From Candidatus Saganbacteria bacterium (lineage in GTDB: Bacteria > Margulisbacteria > WOR-1 > XYC2-FULL-46-14 > WPAF01): 61,071 nt of DNA. Positions within the stretch are counted from its first letter, which is position 1. Each line of letters opens with the position of its first letter. The notes below the pieces were generated by a model, which was not told the origin of the DNA, searched no databases, and worked only from the letters and a program-made list of their open reading frames with translations. Shown here piece by piece: positions 44,732-53,348 of the stretch. Location of the stretch: NCBI GenBank assembly GCA_016223205.1, contig JACRPM010000001.1, forward strand, positions 1 to 61,071, written 5' to 3'. The translations under genes were made by a program, and so were the position numbers.

Positions 44732-44758
44732 TGTTCGTATTGAATTCGGCAAAATTTC
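44732..44758 (-). promoter_or_regulatory. sigma28-like promoter of the radical SAM/pseudo-Fic operon
   Basis: Reading leftwards: GAAATTTT (44751-44758), 11 bases, TACGAACA (44732-44739), 10 bases to the ATG. The -35 box is strong, the -10 box keeps only CGA and the last A. Confidence 0.5.
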
Positions 44759-44763
44759 ATTAA

Positions 44764-45053
44764 TTTAAATTTCTTAACTCCCCTCAACCCGGATTTATCC
44801 CGGGATAGTGATTTTCCCGTTAAATGACCGAACAAGACTACAAAGGCAAACAGGGCATATAGGGGCTAATATGGCGACAAGGGGAAAGGGCTAAAAAGGC
44901 AACAAGGCTACCCTTGACAGCCTTTTACCCTTGATAGCCCTGTTGCCTTTTTCCCTTTGTAGCCTTTTGTAGCCCTGTTTGCCTTTGATGCCTTTATAGC
45001 CTTGTTTTGAAGGTGATAAGATCCCGGGATCAAGGGATTTAAGAAATAAATAA
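44764..45053. repeat. long imperfect inverted repeat made of GGCTANAAAGGCA units
   Basis: Both halves consist of degenerate units such as CTACAAAGGCAAACAGGGC (left) and GCCCTGTTTGCCTTTGATGC (right), each arm about 80-90 bases with a centre near 44915-44925. ATCCCGGGAT occurs at both flanks (44797-44806 and 45021-45030) and TTTCTTAA / TTAAGAAA further out. No gene fits. It fills the divergent gap between the radical SAM gene and lysA and could be a non-autonomous mobile element, a large RNA hairpin or a replication-stall site. Confidence 0.75.
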
Positions 45054-45071
45054 ATATTCCCCAATTTTACT

Positions 45072-45085
45072 TATAATGTTATAAT
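45072..45085 (+). promoter_or_regulatory. lysA: -10 boxes before lysA
   Basis: Two TATAAT boxes, at 45072-45077 and 45080-45085. From the second only 9 bases lead to the ATG and no ribosome site is visible. No good -35 box was found. Confidence 0.45.
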
Positions 45086-45094
45086 TCCCAAATA

Positions 45095-46372
45095 ATGAAC
45101 CAGCCCATCACCGCGAAAATAAATGAGAAAGGGCGTCTGGAGATAGGTGGGTGCGACTTGGTGGACCTGGCCGCCGAGTTCGGGACCCCGCTTTATGTGA
45201 TGGATGAGGTAACTTTGCGCGGCAAATGCCGCGAGTACCGCACCGCTTTCAAGAACCGCTACGACAATACTCTTATCATTTTTGCCAATAAGGCGCTCTG
45301 CAACACCGCCATCCTCAAAATAATCCAGGATGAAGGCCTGGGGGCGGATGTGGCGTCGGGAGGAGAACTTTTCACGGCGCGCAAGGCCGGCTGCAACCTC
45401 AAGACCGTCTACTTCCACGGCAACAACAAGACCCAGAAAGAGCTGATGGAAGCGGTGGAACTCGAGATCGGCCGCATCGTGGTGGATAACCTGGACGAGC
45501 TGGCCCTTCTCGACCGCATCACCGTTAAGCTCGGTAAAAAGATCGATATCCTTTTTAGGGTCAATCCCGGCATCGAGGCCCACACCCACGAGTTCATCCA
45601 GACCGGGCAGATCGATTCCAAATTCGGCATCAGCAAGGAGAACGTCGCCGAAGCCGTCAAGCTGGCCCAAAGGACGAAATATTTGAACTTCATCGGCCTG
45701 CATTCCCATATCGGCTCGCAGATCTTCGATATCGAACCGTTCCTAAAGGAGATCGAGATCCTCTGCGCGCTAAGCGAAGGGATGAACGTCGAAGAGATAA
45801 ATCTCGGCGGCGGATTGGGGATCGATCATTCCGGCTCCGATGTCGTCCCCACCATCGACCAATTCGCGGAAGAAGTGGTCGGCCATTTCAAGAAATGCTG
45901 GGAGAAGCATAAATTGGCCGAACCGCGCCTTATCCTCGAGCCCGGCCGCTCGATCGTCGGCAACGCCGGGGTGACGCTTTATTCGATCGGCGGGATAAAA
46001 GAGATACCCGGCATCCGCAAATACGTTTCGGTAGACGGCGGCATGGCCGACAATCCCCGCCCCATACTTTATGACGCGCAATATTCCGCTATCCTGGCCA
46101 ATAAGGCCCGCAAGCCGGTCGGCGAAAAGGTCACGGTTGCCGGACGGTTCTGCGAGTCGGGCGATAAGCTGATCAAAGATATCGAACTGCCGAAAGTTGA
46201 GGTGGGCGATATTTTGGCGGTGTTCGCCACCGGGGCTTACAATTATTCGATGGCTTCCAATTATAATCGGGTAGGGCGGTCGGCCATGGTTTTGGTGAAC
46301 AACGGCGCGCCCACTCTAATCCTCAAGCGCGAGTCCAACGAAGATCTTACGCTGAACGACGTGGTGATGTAA
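45095..46372 (+). CDS. lysA: diaminopimelate decarboxylase
   Basis: 425 residues. PLP enzyme that makes lysine from meso-diaminopimelate. Visible are FANKALCNTAILKIIQDEGLGADVASGGEL (PLP lysine), GLHSHIGSQIFD, GGGLGIDH, ILEPGRSIVGNAG and GRFCESGDKL (the active-site Cys across the dimer). The stop shares a base with the cdaA start (TAATG). Confidence 0.96.
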   Translation: MNQPITAKINEKGRLEIGGCDLVDLAAEFGTPLYVMDEVTLRGKCREYRTAFKNRYDNTLIIFANKALCNTAILKIIQDEGLGADVASGGELFTARKAGCNLKTVYFHGNNKTQKELMEAVELEIGRIVVDNLDELALLDRITVKLGKKIDILFRVNPGIEAHTHEFIQTGQIDSKFGISKENVAEAVKLAQRTKYLNFIGLHSHIGSQIFDIEPFLKEIEILCALSEGMNVEEINLGGGLGIDHSGSDVVPTIDQFAEEVVGHFKKCWEKHKLAEPRLILEPGRSIVGNAGVTLYSIGGIKEIPGIRKYVSVDGGMADNPRPILYDAQYSAILANKARKPVGEKVTVAGRFCESGDKLIKDIELPKVEVGDILAVFATGAYNYSMASNYNRVGRSAMVLVNNGAPTLILKRESNEDLTLNDVVM

Positions 46373-47169
46373 TGATACAGTGGAGATGGGCTATTGATGC
46401 GATAGATATCCTGATCGTGGCCGGTTTCCTGTACTTTGTCCTGCTCTGGATCCAGGGCACCCGCGCGGTCAATCTCATCCGCGGCCTCATCTTTTTGGCG
46501 GGGCTGTTCGTCTTGGCCCGTGTTTTGGGCTTTTACACTATCAACTGGCTGTTCGACAAATTCGCGGCGGCCATATTGGTGCTTTTGATCATCGTCTTCC
46601 AGCCGGAGCTGCGCCGCACCCTGGAGCAATTGGGGAGGGGCAGGTTCTGGTCCCGATTGGGCGTCACCTCCACACCCGGCTCGTGGTTCATCCGCTCGCT
46701 GGTCCGCGCCGTTGAGGGCCTGGCGGAAGAGAAGATCGGCGCGCTGATAGTGCTTGAACGCAACACCGGGCTGAACGAATACATCGAATCGGGCACCCGG
46801 GTGGACGCCCGTATCTCTACCGAACTTTTGATCTCGATCTTCAAACCGCGCTCGCTCCTGCACGACGGCGCGGTCGTCATCCAGGGCGACCGGATACTGG
46901 CGGCGGGCTGTCTGCTCCCGCTTTCCGAATCGCGCCTGCTCGATAAGCGCCTGGGCACCCGGCACCGCGCGGCAGTGGGCATCTCCGAAGTATCGGATGC
47001 CACGGTCATCGTTATCTCCGAAGCCACCGGCGCCATCTCCATTGCCGAGAACGGCTACCTCACGCGGTTTTTGACCCGCGAAATGCTCGAGGAAAAGCTC
47101 TTTGCGCTGTACCGCGAGCAATTCCCCCGTCTGGAAGTGAAATTACCTTGGTTAAAAAAGAAAAAGTAA
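46372..47169 (+). CDS. cdaA: diadenylate cyclase (CdaA type)
   Basis: 265 residues. Three N-terminal membrane helices (about 8-80) and a DAC domain (about 100-250) with both signature motifs LHDGAVVI and GTRHRAAVG. It makes cyclic di-AMP from two ATP; in other bacteria this controls K+ uptake, osmolytes and wall homeostasis. A potassium-channel-type gene (37497) and two CBS proteins in this window could be linked, though only by inference. Confidence 0.96.
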   Translation: MIQWRWAIDAIDILIVAGFLYFVLLWIQGTRAVNLIRGLIFLAGLFVLARVLGFYTINWLFDKFAAAILVLLIIVFQPELRRTLEQLGRGRFWSRLGVTSTPGSWFIRSLVRAVEGLAEEKIGALIVLERNTGLNEYIESGTRVDARISTELLISIFKPRSLLHDGAVVIQGDRILAAGCLLPLSESRLLDKRLGTRHRAAVGISEVSDATVIVISEATGAISIAENGYLTRFLTREMLEEKLFALYREQFPRLEVKLPWLKKKK

Positions 47170-47903
47170 CCTCAAGAGACATTAGAAAATTGAAAATAGA
47201 AAATAGGAGCATTCATATGCTCACCGCCTATGATTATCCCATCGCCCGGATCTTGGATGAAAGCGGGATCGATATCGTGCTGGTGGGGGACTCTTTGGGC
47301 AACGTGATGCTGGGCTACCGCAATACTCTTCCCGTTACCATGACAGAGATGATCGTGCACACCCAGGCGGTCTCCCGCGCGGTCAAGCGGGCAATGGTAG
47401 TGGCCGACATGCCTTTTGGCTCATACCAATCCGATCCGAGTCTGGCGGTCAAGAATGCGGTCGATCTTATAAAAGCGGGGGCGGAAGCGGTAAAGGTCGA
47501 GGGCGCGGAATATGTTGAGGTCATTCGCAGGATATTGAAAGCGGGGATACCGGTGATGGGGCATCTGGGGTTCACGCCGCAATCGGTCTACAAAATAGGG
47601 ACTAGGGTCCAGGGACTGGGGACTAGGGAGAAAAGCAGGTTACTGAAAGATGCCAGGGCGTTGGAGAAGGCGGGGTGTTTCGCGGTGGTGCTGGAGATGG
47701 TGGAACCCAAGCTGGCACAGCAGATCAAAAAAGCGCTCAAGATACCGGTCATCGGGATCGGGTCGGGGGAAAATTTGGATGGGCAGGTCCTGGTGACCTA
47801 CGACCTGTTGGGGCTTTATCCCAAGCCGCCCAAGTTCGCGAAAAAATACGTGGACCTGGCTCCAATGATAAAGAAAGCGGTCCGGAGGTTTATATCAGGT
47901 TGA
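47148..47903 (+). CDS. panB: 3-methyl-2-oxobutanoate hydroxymethyltransferase
   Basis: 251 residues. Makes ketopantoate for pantothenate and CoA. Visible are MLTAYDYPIARILDESGIDIVLVGDSLGNVMLGY, KVEG, PVMGHLGFTPQSV and VIGIGSG. The TTG at 47148, inside cdaA, is chosen because the VTSRDIRKLK segment before MLTAYDYP is conserved in the family. The loop usually reading KVQGRD is coded by a low-complexity tract (47597-47629, GGACTAGGG units), giving GTRVQGLGTRE without loss of frame. panD is at 57534. Confidence 0.94.
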   Translation: MVKKEKVTSRDIRKLKIENRSIHMLTAYDYPIARILDESGIDIVLVGDSLGNVMLGYRNTLPVTMTEMIVHTQAVSRAVKRAMVVADMPFGSYQSDPSLAVKNAVDLIKAGAEAVKVEGAEYVEVIRRILKAGIPVMGHLGFTPQSVYKIGTRVQGLGTREKSRLLKDARALEKAGCFAVVLEMVEPKLAQQIKKALKIPVIGIGSGENLDGQVLVTYDLLGLYPKPPKFAKKYVDLAPMIKKAVRRFISG

Positions 47904-48024
47904 GCTGGCGCGTGGTCTGGATCTTGACCTCGGTCTGGAAATTATATATCAGTATGGCCACCGAGATAAGGTAAAGCAGCAGGAAGATGAACCCGACTAT
48001 CGTATAGATTTTCTTTTCTTTCAT
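47890..48024 (-). CDS. 44-residue single-pass membrane protein
   Basis: The frame reads MKEKKIYTIVGFIFLLLYLI, then SVAILIYNF, then a short polar tail ending QLNLI and a stop. One membrane helix at about 7-29 with a basic N-terminus. GAGGATTATAAC just before the ATG may hold a ribosome site and a -10 box. It converges on panB and overlaps its end by 14 bases. Its pattern resembles small single-helix proteins of the cell-division (FtsL/FtsB) or toxin type, but nothing specific. It fills the otherwise empty gap before tRNA-Arg. Confidence 0.55.
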   Translation of the reverse strand: MKEKKIYTIVGFIFLLLYLISVAILIYNFQTEVKIQTTRQLNLI

Positions 48025-48045
48025 GTTATAATCCTCTCAAAACAC

Positions 48046-48119
48046 GCCCCCGTAGCTCAGCTGGATAGAGCAAGTGTTTCCTAAACACTAGGCCGCACGT
48101 TCGAATCGTGTCGGGGGCA
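48046..48119 (+). tRNA. tRNA-Arg (CCT)
   Basis: Acceptor GCCCCCG/CGGGGGC, anticodon stem AGTGT/ACACT with loop TTCCTAA (CCT), T-loop TTCGAAT. A TATAAT at 48027-48032 could be its promoter. After it a short hairpin TCCCGCC GA GGCGGGA lies at 48138-48153. Confidence 0.93.
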
Positions 48120-48172
48120 TTTCTTTCCGGCTCGGCCGTCCCGCCGAGGCGGGATCGGGGGCAAGTAACTTT

Positions 48173-48679
48173 ATGAACATAATTATAATCGGTTTCATGG
48201 GAGTTGGCAAATCGGAGGTTGGGCGGGCCGTGGCCGAAAAGCTTAAACTCAACTTTCTCGATACCGATGAGCTCATCGAAAAGACCGAAGGCCGCAAGAT
48301 TGCGGAGATCTTCGCGGAGGAAGGGGAAGATCATTTCCGAGAGCTCGAGTGTGAGGTCTTAAAGACGCTCGCCGATTACGACCACTTCGTCCTCTCGACC
48401 GGCGGCGGCATCGTTTTGCGCGAAGAGAATGTGGAACTGCTCAAGGAGATCGGCCCTTTGGTTCTGCTTTCCGCCCGCGAAGAGATCATTTTACAAAGGG
48501 TCAAGGATACGGATGATCGTCCGCTTCTCTCCGGCGACAAAGCGCAAAAAATAAAAGAGATTTTATCCGTGAGGAATCCAATATATAATAAGGTTGCCGA
48601 CTTTACGGTGGACACTTCGGATATCACGCCCGATGAAGCGGCGGATAAAATAATAGAATATGTCAAAAGTAAGAGTTAA
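48173..48679 (+). CDS. aroK: shikimate kinase
   Basis: 168 residues. P-loop GFMGVGKSEVGRAVAEKL, the shikimate-binding LDTDELIEKTEGRKIAEIFAEEGEDHFRELE and STGGGIVLREENVELL, and the lid DDRPLLSG. Followed by aroB with a 20-base overlap, an aromatic-pathway operon that continues into tyrS. Confidence 0.96.
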   Translation: MNIIIIGFMGVGKSEVGRAVAEKLKLNFLDTDELIEKTEGRKIAEIFAEEGEDHFRELECEVLKTLADYDHFVLSTGGGIVLREENVELLKEIGPLVLLSAREEIILQRVKDTDDRPLLSGDKAQKIKEILSVRNPIYNKVADFTVDTSDITPDEAADKIIEYVKSKS

Positions 48680-49694
48680 TTTAAAAGAAAGAAGCTACGA
48701 CGTCCTGATCGGCAAGGGAATGCTCGGTCGTCTCCCGCGCCTGGCCAAAGGCCGCCGGATCGTCATCATCACCGATTATACGGTGGGCGCTCTCTACGGT
48801 AAAAAGCTTAGCAAAAAACTGGGGGCCTGCCTGTTGCAGTTGCCGCCTGGTGAGATCACCAAATCCATAGCCGGCACCTCGGTCATCTACGATAAGCTGA
48901 TCGAGCTCGGCATTAATCGCGACGGGCTGATAATCGCTTTGGGCGGCGGCGTGATAGGGGACCTGGCGGGTTTTACGGCAGGCACTTATCTGCGGGGGAT
49001 CAATATCATTCAAGTTCCCACTACGCTTTTGGCGATGGTAGATGCGGCGATCGGCGGCAAGACGGCGATCAATCATCCGAAGGGGAAAAATCTGATCGGG
49101 GTTTTCCATCAGCCCAAACAGGTAGTTGTCGATATCGATACTCTAAACACCCTGCCTTCCCGCGAGCTTAAGGGCGGCCTGGCGGAGGTCATCAAGTACG
49201 GCTTTATCAAGGACCCCGGTATTCTAAAAATGTTGAGCGGCAATCCCCAAGTTAATTCCAACTTCTGGATCAAGCTCATCACCCGCTGTGCGGCCATCAA
49301 GGCCGAAGTGGTCTCCAAAGACGAGAGGGAGACGACCGGCTACCGGATGATATTGAACTTCGGCCACACCATCGGGCATGCCATCGAAGCGGTCGGCGGG
49401 TTCAAGAAGTTCTCCCACGGGGAGGCGGTGGGGTTGGGGATGCTGGCGGCGGCGAAGATCTCCGGGAAAAGAGAAGCGGAAGCCAAGCTGGTGATGTTGC
49501 TCAAAGCCTTAAAGCTTCCCACCACAGTCAAGCTCAAGGTCAAGGATCTCCTGCTGGCGCTGAAGCTCGACAAGAAGGCCAGATCCGGCAAGGTCCGCTT
49601 TGTCCTGCCGGTAAAGATCGGCCAGGTGACGATTAAAGATAACGTGCCGGAAGCGAAGGTGGTTTCGGTCTTGAAGGAGCTGGGATGCAGCTAG
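48660..49694 (+). CDS. aroB: 3-dehydroquinate synthase
   Basis: 344 residues. Visible are the NAD site [52 protein letters not shown], the zinc ligands in GLAEVIKYG and [21 protein letters not shown]. Starts inside aroK and ends 10 bases into tyrS. Confidence 0.97.
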   Translation: MSKVRVNLKERSYDVLIGKGMLGRLPRLAKGRRIVIITDYTVGALYGKKLSKKLGACLLQLPPGEITKSIAGTSVIYDKLIELGINRDGLIIALGGGVIGDLAGFTAGTYLRGINIIQVPTTLLAMVDAAIGGKTAINHPKGKNLIGVFHQPKQVVVDIDTLNTLPSRELKGGLAEVIKYGFIKDPGILKMLSGNPQVNSNFWIKLITRCAAIKAEVVSKDERETTGYRMILNFGHTIGHAIEAVGGFKKFSHGEAVGLGMLAAAKISGKREAEAKLVMLLKALKLPTTVKLKVKDLLLALKLDKKARSGKVRFVLPVKIGQVTIKDNVPEAKVVSVLKELGCS

Positions 49695-50839
49695 AGAACA
49701 TCAAACGCAACTGCGTGGAGCTCCTCCCGGAAGATGAGCTGATCGAGAAGCTAAAGCGCGGCAAGCCGCTCAAGGTCAAATGGGGGGCCGATCCTTCGGC
49801 TCCGGACATCCACCTGGGCCACACGGTGGTCTTGAACAAGCTAAAGCAGCTGCAAGATCTGGGCCACGAGATCATCTTCCTCATCGGCGATTTTACCGCC
49901 ATGATAGGGGACCCCACCGGAAAGAGCGAGACCCGCAAACCCTTGACCAAAGCGGAAGTCGAGCGCAACTCCAAGACCTACCAGGACCAGGTCTTCAAGA
50001 TACTCGATAAAAAGAAGACCAAGGTCGTCTACAACAGCCATTGGCTTTCGAAGCTCAAGATCGAGGACGTCATCAACTTGGCGGGCAAGTATACCGTGGC
50101 CCGCATGCTCGAGCGGGACGATTTTATGAACCGCTTCGAGAAAGAGCGGCCCATCTCCATCCACGAATTCCTCTATCCCCTGATCCAGGGTTACGATTCG
50201 GTGCATTTAAAAGCCGACATCGAGGTGGGGGGCACCGATCAGAAATTCAACATGCTGGTGGGCCGGGAGCTTATGCGTGAGTTCAAGGAAGAGCCCCAGG
50301 TAATCATCACCCTGCCTCTGCTTGAGGGCACCGACGGCGTGCAGAAGATGAGCAAATCGCTCAACAATTACATCGGCATCACCGAGCCGCCTACCGAGAT
50401 CTTCGGCAAGACCATGTCCATCTCGGACACCTTGATGTTGCGCTATTATGAGCTTTTGACCGACGTCCCCCTCGAAGAGGTCAAGCTCATGCATCCCAAA
50501 GATGCCAAGGCGCAGCTGGGCAAGATCCTGGTGGCCCGCTTTTATTCCGAAGCCCAGGCGATGGCGGCGGAAGCGGGTTTTGAATCGGTGTTCTCCAGAG
50601 GGAACTTGCCGGAAGAGGTTAAGCTCATAACCCTGAAAGAGAAAAAAATTCCCATCGTCAAGCTGGTGGCGGAAGCCGGACTCGCGCCTTCCGCTTCGGA
50701 AGCTAAACGACTCATCAAACAGGGCGGGGTGAGGGTGGATGATAAGGTCATAAATGACGAGAAAGAGGTCATTGACCTTAAAACCGAAAAGGTGTTGAAT
50801 GTCGGCAAAAGGAAATTCGTGAAGGTGATATGCGAATAG
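49685..50839 (+). CDS. tyrS: tyrosyl-tRNA synthetase
   Basis: 384 residues. Class I motifs HLGH ([18 protein letters not shown]) and KMSKS ([13 protein letters not shown]), tyrosine pocket with [21 protein letters not shown], and a C-terminal S4 RNA-binding domain ([23 protein letters not shown]). The [15 protein letters not shown] segment fits the bacterial long-subfamily type (TyrZ/TyrS2-like). Placed in an aromatic amino-acid operon. Confidence 0.96.
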   Translation: MQLENIKRNCVELLPEDELIEKLKRGKPLKVKWGADPSAPDIHLGHTVVLNKLKQLQDLGHEIIFLIGDFTAMIGDPTGKSETRKPLTKAEVERNSKTYQDQVFKILDKKKTKVVYNSHWLSKLKIEDVINLAGKYTVARMLERDDFMNRFEKERPISIHEFLYPLIQGYDSVHLKADIEVGGTDQKFNMLVGRELMREFKEEPQVIITLPLLEGTDGVQKMSKSLNNYIGITEPPTEIFGKTMSISDTLMLRYYELLTDVPLEEVKLMHPKDAKAQLGKILVARFYSEAQAMAAEAGFESVFSRGNLPEEVKLITLKEKKIPIVKLVAEAGLAPSASEAKRLIKQGGVRVDDKVINDEKEVIDLKTEKVLNVGKRKFVKVICE

Positions 50840-51306
50840 GAATCGGCTACGATGTCCACAAACTGGTCCTGGGCCGCAAGCTGATTTTAGGCGGGGTGGT
50901 GATCAAGAGCTTAAAGGGCCTCAAGGGGCACTCGGACGCGGATGTTCTGGTGCACGCCATCATCGACGCCCTGATCGGGGCGGTGGGGCAGGGCTCCATC
51001 GGTGACTTTTTCCCCGACACCGATCCCCGTTACAAAGACGCTTCCAGCTTATCCCTGCTCTATAAGATAGGAAGCCTCTTAAAAGATCAGGGATATTTGA
51101 TCAGCAATATCGATTCCACCATCGTATGCCAGGATCCCCGGCTGGCTCCCTATATCCGCTCCATGCGCGACAACCTGGCCCGCACTCTGGGAATAGATAT
51201 CAGCCAGGTCAACGTCAAGGCCAAGACCGAAGAAGGCCTGGGCTTCACCGGCAAAAAGCAGGGCATCGCCGCCTACGCGGTCTGCATCGTCCATAAAAAA
51301 GTCTGA
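50830..51306 (+). CDS. ispF: 2-C-methyl-D-erythritol 2,4-cyclodiphosphate synthase
   Basis: 158 residues. [61 protein letters not shown] holds the zinc-binding Asp and His (DxH and the later His) and the signature SDADVLxHA(I/L)x[24 protein letters not shown] closes the active site. Overlaps the tyrS stop by 10 bases; the sigma28-like promoter of the next gene begins at its stop codon. Confidence 0.97.
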   Translation: MRIGIGYDVHKLVLGRKLILGGVVIKSLKGLKGHSDADVLVHAIIDALIGAVGQGSIGDFFPDTDPRYKDASSLSLLYKIGSLLKDQGYLISNIDSTIVCQDPRLAPYIRSMRDNLARTLGIDISQVNVKAKTEEGLGFTGKKQGIAAYAVCIVHKKV

Positions 51307-51331
51307 AATTTCTTAAAACCCCGTCCGATAA
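51305..51331 (+). promoter_or_regulatory. sigma28-like promoter of the gene at 51353
   Basis: GAAATTTC (51305-51312), 11 bases, TCCGATAA (51324-51331), one mismatch in the -10 box; 21 bases to the ATG. Confidence 0.8.
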
Positions 51332-51352
51332 CTAACCGGTGAAAAACCTTAC

Positions 51353-52657
51353 ATGAGAACATCTAACATTGGGCTCCGCGGATTGCAGCGATCGAGCAGG
51401 ACCTTATTGGGCCCCGGTCACCCGGTCGGCGGACCCCGGCAGAGTGGCGGTCCTACGGCCGGCGGCGCACCTATTTCTCACGAACGCTTAAGATTAAGGA
51501 TCGACAAGGCCTATGCGCTGTACAAGGCCGGAGAAGGTTTCTTTGCGCTGTCGGAGCTTGAAGACCTGCAAAGGGAAGTTGGGATGTCTGCTCTTCATCC
51601 GGTCGGGCTCAAACCCTCTAAGCTAACCGCGGTAAGTACCGCGCTCCATTCGACCGAGGTCCTGCTGGTCGTTGCCCGGGAACTCAAAGGCCGGGGTTTC
51701 AACGATCTGGCCCATACCTGTTTATTATCCGGGAGCGCCGAATTCGCTTCCGACCTGATATCAAAAAAGAAAGACCTGGATCCGGTGAATTTATATGCGG
51801 CGATCGACCAATTGTTGGGATGTATGGATGATCTCCAATCCCTGGGTAAGATGGATTCTGCGGATAAAGTATTGGCCTTCCTTAAACTAAATCCCGGCCT
51901 ATCGGGCAAGCAACCATCCCGGCTGGCATCGCTATTGATGCGGGCCGACAGATTAGAGGAAGCGATCGGCCTGTTGGCCGGCCCGAGACGCCCCAGGGAT
52001 GCTTCTTTCTATTATGACCTGGTCACGAATTGGCCGGATTTCGTCGAACAGCACCAGGCCGCCCTTTTGCCCGGGATGAAGGTGGCCCTGCGGGTGGGGA
52101 TCGAGTCCTTTAGATCTAAAGATATTAACCTTGCGGGGCTAATCGATTGTGAATTATCGATCTTAACGACCTTGTTGGAACATTCTCCCCGCACTGCGCT
52201 GACCGCCTACCGGGGCATACTTTTACCCTTGGTCCATCGACACGATAAAGTCATCGATCCCACCGGTTCCCTGCGGCCGATAGCCGAGGCTATCCAGGAA
52301 GTTGCGCAAAGGCAGGATATTGTCGCGTTATTACCCGCCTATTTCGATGCGATCGCCGCCTTCGTTATGCAGGTTCTCGGAGCTAAAGGCGTCAATCCGC
52401 TGGAGGGTCTATGGCATGAGATACCTATCATTTTAAGAAAGGTGCCGGGGGCAAATTTCACCTCGGCCATGGATGCTTTCACGGAACTATATATAGCTTA
52501 TGTCGAAACCGCTAACGACGAGCTAACCCCCAAGGCCATGCGCCAAATATTGCCGCTTTTACCCGCGGATAAATTCGAATCCGCCCTGCGCGACATGGCC
52601 GCCCTGGTCCGCGCCGGCATCGACCCCGCAACCCGCCTCGATGAGCTGGTCCGGTAA
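51353..52657 (+). CDS. helical solenoid protein with Gly/Pro-rich N-terminus
   Basis: 434 residues. Residues 1-45 (GLRGLQRSSRTLLGPGHPVG then GPRQSGGPTAGGAP) are disordered and basic; residues 46-434 are all-helical (LRLRIDKAYALYKAGEGFFALSELEDLQ, SLLMRADRLEEAIGLLAG, EQHQAALLPGMKVALRVGIE), TPR-like in part. No catalytic motif, signal peptide or membrane segment. It has one of the best sigma28-like promoters and stands alone behind ispF. Related in architecture to the proteins at 191 and 59178. Confidence 0.72.
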   Translation: MRTSNIGLRGLQRSSRTLLGPGHPVGGPRQSGGPTAGGAPISHERLRLRIDKAYALYKAGEGFFALSELEDLQREVGMSALHPVGLKPSKLTAVSTALHSTEVLLVVARELKGRGFNDLAHTCLLSGSAEFASDLISKKKDLDPVNLYAAIDQLLGCMDDLQSLGKMDSADKVLAFLKLNPGLSGKQPSRLASLLMRADRLEEAIGLLAGPRRPRDASFYYDLVTNWPDFVEQHQAALLPGMKVALRVGIESFRSKDINLAGLIDCELSILTTLLEHSPRTALTAYRGILLPLVHRHDKVIDPTGSLRPIAEAIQEVAQRQDIVALLPAYFDAIAAFVMQVLGAKGVNPLEGLWHEIPIILRKVPGANFTSAMDAFTELYIAYVETANDELTPKAMRQILPLLPADKFESALRDMAALVRAGIDPATRLDELVR

Positions 52658-52671
52658 TTTCTTTCCGCACT

Positions 52672-52698
52672 GAAATTTTCCATAAATCCTGCCGATAA
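52672..52698 (+). promoter_or_regulatory. sigma28-like promoter of the gene at 52719 (perfect -10)
   Basis: GAAATTTT (52672-52679), 11 bases, GCCGATAA (52691-52698), identical to the FliA -10 consensus and 6 of 8 in the -35. GAGGTGA (52706-52712) precedes the ATG at 52719. Confidence 0.85.
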
Positions 52699-52718
52699 AT
52701 ATACAGAGGTGAAGATCG

Positions 52719-53333
52719 ATGTCCCCTCTGGCAATAGACGGTTTATCAAGACCGCTTAGACCGAGCGCAAAGCTCGGCAGGGGGCCAAATCGTGTCCCCG
52801 ACCTTATAACCAACCACCAAAAACATCACCCCGACCGCCTGATTTTTATCTCACAAATAATTGATTCCCGGCTTGGGCCGATGACCGGCTTCAAATTAAA
52901 TGACCGCTTATATACTCTCTATCAGCTTTATCCTTTTGGTTGGGACCCGAAGATGGAATGCAAACCCGTCTCGGAATTGGCGGCCGATGTGTTGGAGGCC
53001 GAGTTCCGCGGAGGCGTGCGGTGGGAACCTTACCAGGGGCGGGATTCGATAATCGGCCGATCCTTTGAAGGGAAAGAAGTCGTTTTATTGGGCAATACCG
53101 ATCTAGAGGAAGCCGCGGCATACCTGCCTCCGGCTTTGGAACAATTGCGGGCATCAGCGGAGACCGCCAGGACCGCGGTGCTCTGCGTGTGCGATCCCAA
53201 TAAAGGGCATCGCGATTACGCCGAGCGCCACAGCCCATTGGTGGTCTACGCACATCTGCCTCCCTTGTCCATTCCCGACCCGGCCAAAAACGTAGCCCTC
53301 GCATTCACCCGTGCCCTTCAAAATATAATCTGA
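52719..53333 (+). CDS. unknown alpha/beta protein, sigma28-type promoter
   Basis: 204 residues. Residues 1-30 are basic and Gly/Pro-rich (GLSRPLRPSAKLGRGPNRVP). The rest alternates strands and helices: DRLIFISQIID, ECKPVSELAADVLEAEFRGGVRWEPYQGRDSIIGRSFEGKEVVLLGN, TAVLCVCDPNKGHRDYAERHSPLVVYAHL. No family recognised. The last 25 residues form a helix (NVALAFTRALQNII). It lies between the gene at 51353 and pdxJ, on its own. Confidence 0.7.
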   Translation: MSPLAIDGLSRPLRPSAKLGRGPNRVPDLITNHQKHHPDRLIFISQIIDSRLGPMTGFKLNDRLYTLYQLYPFGWDPKMECKPVSELAADVLEAEFRGGVRWEPYQGRDSIIGRSFEGKEVVLLGNTDLEEAAAYLPPALEQLRASAETARTAVLCVCDPNKGHRDYAERHSPLVVYAHLPPLSIPDPAKNVALAFTRALQNII

Positions 53334-53348
53334 TATAATATCCCCATC

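Noticed and set aside
44764..45053. Lysine riboswitch before lysA
   Set aside because: The region is a long inverted repeat of short units and lacks the conserved core pattern; the lysA -10 boxes lie after it.
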